A DNA stretch of 64,000 bases from a virus: the IMG/VR virus record IMGVR_UViG_3300050034_000403, positions 25,229 through 89,228 of that record; one strand, written 5' to 3'. The notes under the pieces were generated by a model that made no database searches, was not told where the DNA came from, and saw only the letters and a list, made by a program, of their open reading frames with translations. The position numbers were made by a program, and so were the translations under genes. Of the stretch, positions 45,919 through 53,270 are shown in pieces. Numbering within the stretch: position 1 is the first letter of the stretch; every line of letters begins with the position of its first letter.

Positions 45919-47141
45919 GCCTCCTCTACCGCATCCTTATGCTCTTGGCAAACATAGATTCCGGGGGCGATCCGTTGAATCACGCCATCTCTATTCAAAG
46001 TCGACAACAGCGCGTACACATATTGTTTGGCATTTGCACGTTTTGCTGCTGGCAGCGCTTGGACAACCTCGGCATTGCTCCACTTGCGGCCAGGGTTTTC
46101 TTTAATCACCTTCAGCACATCCTCGCGATGGCACGCTGTTGGAGAGTTGAGGGAAGACCTGTGATATTGGCGCTTCTCTTCCCCCTCATGATGCTTATGC
46201 GCAGTGTGCGCAGGGGCCCGCAAGATGGATTCAACACTTGAGCTTTGTTCCGCCACCAGCGCACAGGCTGCAATCACTTCATCCAACTGGTGCAAATATT
46301 CGCGCTGCTGCTCACCTAAAAACTCTTCTTTGTCCAGTTTGTCTTGAAGGACGGCGAGCTGGGCTCTCAAATCAGTTTGTCGGGCGGTAGATTGGTCCAA
46401 CGTAAAAACGACGCTCGTCTTTGCCGTGCGCAATTGGTCCACCATCGAACGTAAATGACCATCGAAAGGCGTCGATTGCTCCAACCATTTGAGGCTCTGA
46501 GGTAACGCAGCAACAGATTGTGGCGTCTCTTCTTGGCCGGGGTGCTCTTCCACCACCTTTTCATTGGGATCTAAAACCAAAACCTCTGGAGTTTCTGGCG
46601 GCCGAATCGGTGTCACCGTGGCAACCAAGCTGAGTTTAGGTGCATCTACTTCAGCAGGTGCCTCGATCTCAGGAATAATAGGAATTTCGGCTACAGGTTC
46701 AGGTGCCGGGGCCTGTTGTGGCGGCGCTTCCGGCGCAACAGCAACAGGGGTTTCAACCTTCGTTTCTTCAACTTTTGGCTCTTCAATCTTTACTTCTTCG
46801 GCCTTTGGCTCTTCAATCTTTGGTTCTTCCACCTTGGGTTCTGGCAAAGGAGGTTCAGACTTTTCTACCAATTCCGGCGAAACAGGGTACACATGAACAG
46901 AAAATGCATTTTTTCTACTGGGCGGCGTCACATACCGAGGCGCGGAAGGCTCTTTTGTGAAAGGCGTACCGGCAATCGCCTGATATGGATTCTTGAAAAC
47001 AGTGGAAATAGGTTTCTTCTTTGGAGATCGTCTAGCAGACTTTATCGCAGATGCAATCAATACCTCTGTCTTTCGGTGGAGTTGATCGCTCGGGGATACT
47101 AGAACGGCTGCCAACTTGTCACGCATCAATGGATTTCTCAT
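45915..47141 (-). CDS. Large protein with disordered Glu/Pro/Lys centre and winged-helix-like C-terminus
   Basis: 408 residues from ATG 47141 with TGGAGG 6 nt upstream. N-terminal basic region (SAIKSARRSPKKKPISTVFK). Residues 90-190 are low-complexity with imperfect repeats such as EEPKIEEPKAEEVKIEEPKV. Then a coiled coil (LRAQLAVLQDKLDKEEFLGE). C-terminal segment (VLKVIKENPGRKWSNAEVVQ) resembles a winged helix. Function unknown; possibly a DNA-organising or regulatory protein. Confidence 0.6.
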   Translation of the reverse strand: MRNPLMRDKLAAVLVSPSDQLHRKTEVLIASAIKSARRSPKKKPISTVFKNPYQAIAGTPFTKEPSAPRYVTPPSRKNAFSVHVYPVSPELVEKSEPPLPEPKVEEPKIEEPKAEEVKIEEPKVEETKVETPVAVAPEAPPQQAPAPEPVAEIPIIPEIEAPAEVDAPKLSLVATVTPIRPPETPEVLVLDPNEKVVEEHPGQEETPQSVAALPQSLKWLEQSTPFDGHLRSMVDQLRTAKTSVVFTLDQSTARQTDLRAQLAVLQDKLDKEEFLGEQQREYLHQLDEVIAACALVAEQSSSVESILRAPAHTAHKHHEGEEKRQYHRSSLNSPTACHREDVLKVIKENPGRKWSNAEVVQALPAAKRANAKQYVYALLSTLNRDGVIQRIAPGIYVCQEHKDAVEEA

Positions 47142-47260
47142 TCGTTTCCTCCAGGGCATTACAGGTCATTACTGCACAGTCCAAAAAGGGTTGTCGAAGA
47201 CACTCTATGATAAAGAGCCCCCTTTGTCCAACAAAAACCTACGCGCATCCTTTCAGTAAA

Positions 47261-47300
47261 CAGTAAGCGGCCAACAGTTTCAACTGTCAGCTACTTACTG
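47261..47300. terminator. Hairpin in the intergenic region
   Basis: CAGTAAG/CTTACTG outer stem with inner ACAGT-TTCA-ACTGT, after the stop at 47317 on the minus side and before the gene at 47141. Confidence 0.5.
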
Positions 47301-47316
47301 CTCACTGCGGGCGTGC

Positions 47317-48252
47317 TCACATCGTCGCTTCAAACTTCGGCTCGGACCACGCCTCAACGTACGCGGCGGTTTCCGGGTCCAGTTCACGCGTCAGGGTGCG
47401 CGAAAAAGTCATAAAGTCTTGCAGCGGAGTCAGCGTCACGATCAAAAAGGGATCAATTGCCAGCTGTTCCACGTAAAACATGGCTTCCGGCAGCTCGCGC
47501 TTGATCTCGATAGCCTTTTGCAGCGCAAACTCCGGCACCGGCTGGCGATAGTCCTTCAAAGGCGTAATCCGCCATGTCGGGTCGAACATCTTGCCAGAGG
47601 TGCTGTAGTGCTGAGCCATCTGCTTCTTGTACGCAGAAACGCCCTTTTCTTCGAGCACTTGAATTTCCAGCTTGGCCAGCACCCGCTTCAGCGTGCCAGG
47701 CGTACGCAGCTCCTGGCGCAGCGGGGTGTAGCCCAACAGCGCTTCCGCTTCACTCGCCAGCTTTTGCCGTGGATCGGTCAAGTCCAGATCCTGGACTTCC
47801 ACCGGTACCCGCTGCAACATATCCCGGCTCGGCTCATCCACCACTTCAAGCGCCGGAGTCATAGCATTTGCCGTATCACCCCCATTGAAACCGTATATGC
47901 CTTGGCCAACCGGGGTATAAGAACCGCTGCTATTGCTATACCAGTAGCTGTACGCACGCTGGAGTCCCGCATAGCTTACCGACGCACCGGTTCCTTGGCC
48001 ACTGCGTGAAAGGTCCGTATTCCATGGCCACTGAGCCGGAATTGCCGGGGCGTAGATCGCATTGTTCTGCCGCAGCGCTGCAAGCTCTGTCTGCAGGGTC
48101 GGCAGGGATGGCAGGGATCGAACGCCAGTCAGCCGATAGGCTTCTTCTTCCGTCGGCGCAACCATGATGTCTGTCGATGCACTAGAATGGCCCGTCAACC
48201 GATCGATGGTGCGCTGACGTGCTCCTGAAAATACAGTCGCAAAATTTGGCAT
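47317..48252 (-). CDS. Hypothetical protein
   Basis: 311 residues from ATG 48252 (MPNFATVFSGARQRTIDRLT) with GAGGAGAAGA upstream. Middle Gly/Ser/Tyr-rich region, then a helical C-terminal half with LTDPRQKLASEAEALLGYTP, KLEIQVLEEKGVSAYKKQMA and AIEIKRELPEAMFYVEQLAI. No family recognised. It may be a virion or DNA-binding protein. Confidence 0.55.
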   Translation of the reverse strand: MPNFATVFSGARQRTIDRLTGHSSASTDIMVAPTEEEAYRLTGVRSLPSLPTLQTELAALRQNNAIYAPAIPAQWPWNTDLSRSGQGTGASVSYAGLQRAYSYWYSNSSGSYTPVGQGIYGFNGGDTANAMTPALEVVDEPSRDMLQRVPVEVQDLDLTDPRQKLASEAEALLGYTPLRQELRTPGTLKRVLAKLEIQVLEEKGVSAYKKQMAQHYSTSGKMFDPTWRITPLKDYRQPVPEFALQKAIEIKRELPEAMFYVEQLAIDPFLIVTLTPLQDFMTFSRTLTRELDPETAAYVEAWSEPKFEATM

Positions 48253-48290
48253 TATCTTCTCCTCGATGGAATTTGGTTTCCTGTGCGTTA

Positions 48291-48527
48291 CTAAGGTGCC
48301 AATACTTCTGGTTTGGCACCAGCCATAAATCGATCCAAGAGTTTGTGCGCGCAAGCCTGCCCACACACATGCTCGGTTTCGTCTTCGTCGAGCCGGTGCT
48401 CCTGCACCGCCCTTTCCCACGTTTGCAAGTGGAAGCCGACGTGCGTCGACACAAGAACAAACCAATGGTTGGCGTCCTTGTGCTCAACCCCACAGCAGCT
48501 GCACGCGTAAACTTTTTTGAGCGTCAT
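48291..48527 (-). CDS. Zinc-binding small protein
   Basis: 78 residues MTLKKVYACSCCGVEHKDAN, then HVCGQACAHKLLDRFMAGAK. Cysteines at C-x-C-C and C-x3-C are arranged for one zinc ion. Between the hypothetical 311-residue gene and the antirepressor. Confidence 0.6.
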   Translation of the reverse strand: MTLKKVYACSCCGVEHKDANHWFVLVSTHVGFHLQTWERAVQEHRLDEDETEHVCGQACAHKLLDRFMAGAKPEVLAP

Positions 48528-48626
48528 CCGTTACTTCCTCTTAGGTGGAACAAGCAGCGCACGAGCCAAAACAAGAGTTACCACCAACAGCAATAATTCC
48601 AATCCCATTCCCACCTAACTTCCCAC

Positions 48627-48742
48627 TAGAGCATTTTTCCAATTGGTGTAGAGCGAAAGCAGGATGCCGAGTGGATTTTTCCTTAAGAAAAAGCCACCTT
48701 GCACGCCACTCAACACTGCACGTGTATTGGAAAAATGCTCTA
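48627..48742. mobile_element. MITE-like element with 17-bp terminal inverted repeats
   Basis: TAGAGCATTTTTCCAAT (48627-48643) and ATTGGAAAAATGCTCTA (48726-48742) are perfect inverted repeats around 82 nt. The interior holds GTGG-ATTTTTCC and GAAAAAGCCAC arms that also pair, and GAGTGG/CCACTC. The right end supplies the stop codon of the antirepressor gene. No gene inside. Size and ends fit a miniature inverted-repeat element, but could be a large termination or attenuation structure. Confidence 0.5.
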
Positions 48743-49582
48743 ACTCATTACATCGTTGTCAATCAATCTAGCCAGCCAATTAAGCCCTTTTCCTGTAACT
48801 AGCACCTGCGAATACAAGTGTTCAAATCCACCCTCAAAATAAGTCTTTTCCTTTACCACAAAATAGCCCAACTCGATGTAGCGCTGGTACGGCAGGTTAT
48901 CAGTAATGAAAATTTGTTTTAACCGCAAAAGGACAAACAGCCGGGTGCGTCCCGTCTGCAAAATCTTGGCGGCTTCCAGCATGGTGTGCAAACCATCGGC
49001 TGTGGCAATCCGGTCTGCAATTTGCGCTTTGGGAGCCATGATCGCCTTTTGCTTTTCAAGCGCTTCAATCTCCCGCTCGCGCTGTTGCCGCAGCTGGTAC
49101 TCGGCCGCGTACTGCCGATAGCGCTCTGCCAGCGCCAAAGCCGCAGTGCCCGGATCGGTCAAGTCAACCAACGCCGGACCGGCCAACTGTGTTTCCAACT
49201 CCTGCCACCGGTCAATGATCCTGGCGCGCAAATCCACCCGGTAGCCAGAGATCAACACCAGCGTCTCTCGCTTCGGCAACTGGATTTCAGCGATAGAACC
49301 CAGGTTATCCACGTAGACGTTAACCCCTTTGTTCTCAATAGCTCGTTTTTGAGCTATTGAATCTAAAGAGTTTGCAGCACCCTTTTCTTCAAAGCTCAAG
49401 GTCGAAGGATCGATTCCTGGCCGGGGATAAAGGTCGCACAACATCGCACGAATATCGCGCAGCACATTCCTGTGTTCTTTCCCAGTCAGCGCCGCAATCT
49501 CGCGGCTACTCATTCTCACTGGAACCTGCGGCGGAATTTGCGCATTGCGTGCGTCAGAAAACAAGCTTAAGGTTGTGCCCAC
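48740..49582 (-). CDS. Phage antirepressor: Rha domain plus KilAC domain
   Basis: 280 residues, GTG start after GGAGGTGATAC. N-terminal VRMSSREIAALTGKEHRNVL then RDIRAM and NVYVDNLGSIAEIQLPKRET fit the Rha (pRha) domain. C-terminal DGLHTMLEAAKIL, FVLLRLKQIFITDNLPYQRY, GYFVVKEKTYFEGGFEHLYS and QVLVTGKGLNWLARLI is the ANT/KilAC domain. Such proteins counter prophage repressors or host functions during lytic growth. Ends within the MITE-like element. Confidence 0.9.
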   Translation of the reverse strand: MGTTLSLFSDARNAQIPPQVPVRMSSREIAALTGKEHRNVLRDIRAMLCDLYPRPGIDPSTLSFEEKGAANSLDSIAQKRAIENKGVNVYVDNLGSIAEIQLPKRETLVLISGYRVDLRARIIDRWQELETQLAGPALVDLTDPGTAALALAERYRQYAAEYQLRQQREREIEALEKQKAIMAPKAQIADRIATADGLHTMLEAAKILQTGRTRLFVLLRLKQIFITDNLPYQRYIELGYFVVKEKTYFEGGFEHLYSQVLVTGKGLNWLARLIDNDVMS

Positions 49583-49612
49583 GTATCACCTCCATCCAGA
49601 GATTGGAAAAGT

Positions 49613-49643
49613 GGGGAGATTGCTGTATAGAAGCAATCTCCCC
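49613..49643 (-). terminator. Terminator between the protease-like and antirepressor genes
   Basis: GGGGAGATTGCT-GTATAGA-AGCAATCTCCCC, 12-bp stem followed on the minus strand by ACTTTTCC. A second repeat pair AAAGCCGTC ... GACGGCTTT (about 49656 to 49731) reaches to the protease-like stop. Confidence 0.65.
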
Positions 49644-49729
49644 CCCCTCAAAGCCGTCCCTGCGGATCAAACTGCAATCCGTTCCCTTCGGCAGCGGGAG
49701 ATGCAGAACGGCCAACTCGTGCGACGGCT

Positions 49730-50485
49730 TTAGCGAATCGCATCCAAATCTGCGTTCAACGCTGCCGCATCAAACCCAGAAGGAGCTTTGCCGGTCGTCA
49801 GCCAATCGGCGCCGATCAGCGCGTACGTCTCGTCGCAATACTTATCCCAAAATGCCTTGGTCATCTGCAGCGGGCCTCCCCAGGTAATGCAGGTGAAACT
49901 CCCGGCATCGTACTTTGGCACAAAGACGCAGTGGCCACCCCAACTTCCCGGTTCGGCATTTTCGCCCGTTTGGCTGGTCACATCCCATACCGTCTGGTTC
50001 TGCGCCGTCACCGGCAGGTTCAATCCGATGTACACGCCGCCAAACAAAAAAATGGCTTGCTGAATCTCGGTCAGGTTTTGGAAGTCGGCAGAGGCAAAGG
50101 CACCCAGGGCATGGCCACCCAAGCCGTACTTGCGCCACTTGGTCAGCACATCCAGTTCCACGCCGCCATTGTCCGTTGTGGAGTCTCCCGGCACATAGCC
50201 GTCCCAACTTTCGTAGGCGCTTTCAATCACCGAATCGGCAATCGTGATCATGCTGGTGGTGTTGGCAGACCACACCTGCACGGCATGGCCACAGCCGGCA
50301 ATCGTGCAATCACCCAACGTGTCGTTGAGCATCATGCCCCATTGCGCAGTGCCCTTGGTCCAGTCCGCGCTTGCGGGCGGTGTGGGCAACGCTGGAGTCA
50401 GATACTTGGCAAACTTCAGCGTGCGCGTATCTGTTTTGATCGCCTTGCGCCCAAGCCGTTTTCCAAACAACTCATGCTGTCTCAT
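49730..50485 (-). CDS. Papain-like cysteine protease candidate
   Basis: 251 residues from ATG 50485, which overlaps the upstream stop as ATGA. A likely catalytic Cys in LNDTLGDCTIAGCGH (preceding a Gly/helix as in papain folds), and a likely catalytic His in GSWGGHCVFVPKYD followed by an Asp/Asn-bearing strand (TWGGPLQMTKAFWDKYCDET). N-terminal GKRLGRKAIKTDTRTLKFAK is basic. No signal peptide. It may process virion proteins or host targets. The family assignment is by residue pattern only. Confidence 0.55.
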   Translation of the reverse strand: MRQHELFGKRLGRKAIKTDTRTLKFAKYLTPALPTPPASADWTKGTAQWGMMLNDTLGDCTIAGCGHAVQVWSANTTSMITIADSVIESAYESWDGYVPGDSTTDNGGVELDVLTKWRKYGLGGHALGAFASADFQNLTEIQQAIFLFGGVYIGLNLPVTAQNQTVWDVTSQTGENAEPGSWGGHCVFVPKYDAGSFTCITWGGPLQMTKAFWDKYCDETYALIGADWLTTGKAPSGFDAAALNADLDAIR

Positions 50486-51279
50486 GCCGCTTCCTCGCTC
50501 GCGCTGCTTTCGCCGCAGCAAACCTTTAAAATCTCGCCCATTTCTTGGATGTGCGCCGCGAATAACGTGCGCAGCGCTTCCAGCTCTTCCACGCTGTGTG
50601 CTTCTGTGACTGCGCGCGTCAACCGTGGAATCGACTCGGCCATAAAGCCCACCAGCGTTGGCTTGTCGTGGTATTCGGCAAGCAGCAGCTCCAGCGCATA
50701 GCCGGGGTCGTCAATGCCGTGCTCGTGTTGCCATTCCTCAAGGCCGCTCTCGATGAACTCGCGTTGCGACTGTCTAACGCTCCATTTCACCGAGGTGCTT
50801 CTGTCTTTGGGCGACGTATTCTCGGCCAATGCCGCATACTTCCCCACTTCGCTTTGGAACTCTCGCGCCTGCATGGTGGCGGCTGCATTCAGCAAGGCAG
50901 GGTCAGCACGCATCGCAGAAGGGGCCTTGGCCAATTCCTCGGCGTTTTCAATCGTCATTGAAAGAAATTGCTCTTTGCTGAGCATCTGCAACTGCTCCGC
51001 CAAACCCACCATCATGTACCAGGTTGAGCGGCCAATGCCTTTGCTGGCGCGGTAGCTCTTTTCGTCGGGATAACCCAACCGTTCCCAGCCGTTGTAGCGC
51101 TTGATGAAGTAGCCCTCCCAGCCAATCAGCATTGACCGCTTGTTCAGCGCCACCCACGATTCGGTAATTGCTCGATCACTCTCGTGCAGCCGTTCATCAA
51201 GACTTTTCGCCGGAGCAATCCCACCTGTGTTCACGAGCATCAGAGCGTGCTCGTTCGCTTGAAACGCTTCTGTACCCAT
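50482..51279 (-). CDS. Hypothetical protein
   Basis: 265 residues from ATG 51279 with GAGGAGA upstream. Helical throughout: LDERLHESDRAITESWVALN, KGIGRSTWYMMVGLAEQLQM and LSKEQFLSMTIENAEELAKA. The GRSTWYMMVGLAEQ segment could be a helix-turn-helix, and the helical arrangement resembles ParB-like or replication-accessory proteins. No catalytic motif. Function unknown. Confidence 0.5.
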   Translation of the reverse strand: MGTEAFQANEHALMLVNTGGIAPAKSLDERLHESDRAITESWVALNKRSMLIGWEGYFIKRYNGWERLGYPDEKSYRASKGIGRSTWYMMVGLAEQLQMLSKEQFLSMTIENAEELAKAPSAMRADPALLNAAATMQAREFQSEVGKYAALAENTSPKDRSTSVKWSVRQSQREFIESGLEEWQHEHGIDDPGYALELLLAEYHDKPTLVGFMAESIPRLTRAVTEAHSVEELEALRTLFAAHIQEMGEILKVCCGESSASEEAA

Positions 51280-51290
51280 GCCGATTCTCC

Positions 51291-51503
51291 TCAATCCGTG
51301 TTTTCTTCCTGACCCGAATACTTGTCGAGCCAGGTGTTAAAGTGAACGGTCAACGTCTTGGCCTCATCGATCGTCAAGCCGTTGTCGCAAGAAAAACTCG
51401 TCCCATCCTTGCGCACCACCAGCACCAGCAACTTAGCAATCTGCGTGTCTTCTTCAATCAGGCGAGCGGCAATGGCCGCAGGTGTTTCCGGAAAAGTTGT
51501 CAT
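51291..51503 (-). CDS. Hypothetical protein
   Basis: 70 residues MTTFPETPAAIAARLIEEDT, then LVLVVRKDGTSFSCDNGLTI. Overlaps the methyltransferase stop as ATGA with CAGGAG upstream. Not recognised. Confidence 0.55.
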   Translation of the reverse strand: MTTFPETPAAIAARLIEEDTQIAKLLVLVVRKDGTSFSCDNGLTIDEAKTLTVHFNTWLDKYSGQEENTD

Positions 51504-52840
51504 CCCGCTTTCTCCTGTTTGTTGAACAACGGTGCGTCACCTTCAATGCGCCGTCGTGCCATCTCTGCATATTCCGCGTTCAGCTCAATACCGATAAAAT
51601 TGCGGCCATAGCGCAGTGCCACCACGCCCGTAGTTCCCGAGCCTGCAAACGGGTCCAGCACGGTATCGCCTTCTTTGCTTCCGGCCAGAACGCAAGGTTC
51701 CACCAGCTTTTCCGGATAAGTCGCAAAGTGTGCTTCGGGAAACGCCTGTGTGGCAATCGTCCACACGCTGCGCTTGTTGCGTGTTTCCACAAGATCTTTC
51801 ACGGCAGCGCTAAAACTCTCGTTCTGCTTGATGTGGCCTGCTTCGCGCCAGCCAGCGCCGCGACCAAATGCTGCACCGCGCGCACTGCGAACTTCGTCGG
51901 GGTCTGCTTGCGATCCTTTTTCACCCAATGGCCGCAGTTTCGGCTGGTATCCAACGAACCCATCTTCACGGCCTTCCTTGTGAAAAGATCCGTGGCCACC
52001 ATTTCCTGTGCTGGTATCCCATCCATCTGGTGTCTTCCATTTTGCTTTTGGATTCACGCCAGTACCACGCGAATGCGCATTGCCAGTAACAGGCTCGCTG
52101 ATTGCGGCCTGATCAAAGAAGTATCGCGGCGACTTCGTCAGCAAAAAAAGATACTCATGCGACTTTGTGCAACGATCATGCACACTTTCCGGCATTGGAT
52201 TTGGCTTTTCCCAGATAATGTCCTGACGCAAATACCAACCATCGGCACGCAATGCAAATGCCAGCATCCACGGCATGCCTACAAGATCTTTGGGCTTCAT
52301 TCCGCATGGAACAGAACGTGGTACTGCAACCAAATTCTCTGTTTTGGGAAGAGTGTGGTAACCCGAAGGTGAGCACGTTTGCAAAGTATTTTTAATCCCA
52401 ATTTTTGAACCGCCGATTGCCCCCGAAGCGTAGCAATCACCCATATTCATCCAGCACGTTCCGTCCTTGCGCAACACACGTCGTACTTCGCCAAACACCG
52501 CCACCATCTTGTCGACATATTCTTCAGGTGTCTTTTCCAAACCAATCTGTTGATCCACACGCACCGCACCACACTGCGCGCATACATCGCGATACTGAAT
52601 CTCGGTTACTTCGCCTTGCTTATGGCCGCCGCCACGGAACCGCTCACCCAACGCCGCCAGCCCCAAGCCAGTACGAATGGTATGAGCAACATGCTTGCAG
52701 TCAGGATCGCCGCCATCCCATGTCGCAGTGCCGTAATCCCGCAGTCCCCAGTAAGGTGGCGACGTGACGACACACTGCACACTCTCTGTCGCCAAAGTGC
52801 GGAGCACTTCCGTCACGTCACCTTCCAAGATTCGATACAC
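51500..52840 (-). CDS. DNA methyltransferase, beta class (N4-cytosine or N6-adenine)
   Basis: 446 residues, GTG start after GAGG. Motif IV CVVTSPPYWGLRD is near the N-terminus and motif I DPFAGSGTTGVVAL (about residue 395) near the C-terminus, the circularly permuted order of class beta enzymes. A Cys-rich insertion (CAQCGAVRVDQQIG) lies between. No restriction partner adjacent. Likely protects phage DNA from host restriction. Confidence 0.88.
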   Translation of the reverse strand: MYRILEGDVTEVLRTLATESVQCVVTSPPYWGLRDYGTATWDGGDPDCKHVAHTIRTGLGLAALGERFRGGGHKQGEVTEIQYRDVCAQCGAVRVDQQIGLEKTPEEYVDKMVAVFGEVRRVLRKDGTCWMNMGDCYASGAIGGSKIGIKNTLQTCSPSGYHTLPKTENLVAVPRSVPCGMKPKDLVGMPWMLAFALRADGWYLRQDIIWEKPNPMPESVHDRCTKSHEYLFLLTKSPRYFFDQAAISEPVTGNAHSRGTGVNPKAKWKTPDGWDTSTGNGGHGSFHKEGREDGFVGYQPKLRPLGEKGSQADPDEVRSARGAAFGRGAGWREAGHIKQNESFSAAVKDLVETRNKRSVWTIATQAFPEAHFATYPEKLVEPCVLAGSKEGDTVLDPFAGSGTTGVVALRYGRNFIGIELNAEYAEMARRRIEGDAPLFNKQEKAG

Positions 52841-52861
52841 GCTCGCCTCGCAGTTCTCTGT

Positions 52862-53050
52862 TTATGCTGCCGCTCGTTGCGTATTCTTCAACTTTGGATG
52901 GATTTTTTGCTGCTTCGAAATTCCCAACAGCAAGCGCCGCGATGCATCGTCGGCGCATCGGTCGAGCTGGTCCAAAAGGGGTGGCAACTTATCCGCCTGC
53001 TTGGTTGACAGCCCAAACCGATGCACGTATTTCAACTTGCGCATATTCAT
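52862..53050 (-). CDS. Hypothetical protein
   Basis: 62 residues from ATG 53050 (MNMRKLKYVHRFGLSTKQAD), then LLDQLDRCADDASRRLLLGI. The longer frame to 53233 overlaps the next gene and is not used. Helical; no family. Confidence 0.45.
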   Translation of the reverse strand: MNMRKLKYVHRFGLSTKQADKLPPLLDQLDRCADDASRRLLLGISKQQKIHPKLKNTQRAAA

Positions 53051-53057
53051 GGCAGCC

Positions 53058-53270
53058 TCAAGCCACTTTCCGTCTGCGCACCACCACAGACCGGTAAACA
53101 GCTTTCTTCGTTTTTTCCTCTGCATTCCAGCGCAGAACGTCAAGCGCGCAAATCCGCTGCAGCGCCCAAGTGCGATCCAGCAGATGCTCGTCGGCGGCTC
53201 TGGCCAATGCCCGCCGAAAAAGTACCAACTCAAACGGATTCATCGTCACGGTTACATCGGTTTTAGCCAT
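53058..53270 (-). CDS. Hypothetical protein
   Basis: 70 residues MAKTDVTVTMNPFELVLFRR, then ALARAADEHLLDRTWALQRI. Its start overlaps the primase-helicase stop by 1 nt. Basic tail (VYRSVVVRRRKVA). Probably a replication accessory. Confidence 0.5.
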   Translation of the reverse strand: MAKTDVTVTMNPFELVLFRRALARAADEHLLDRTWALQRICALDVLRWNAEEKTKKAVYRSVVVRRRKVA

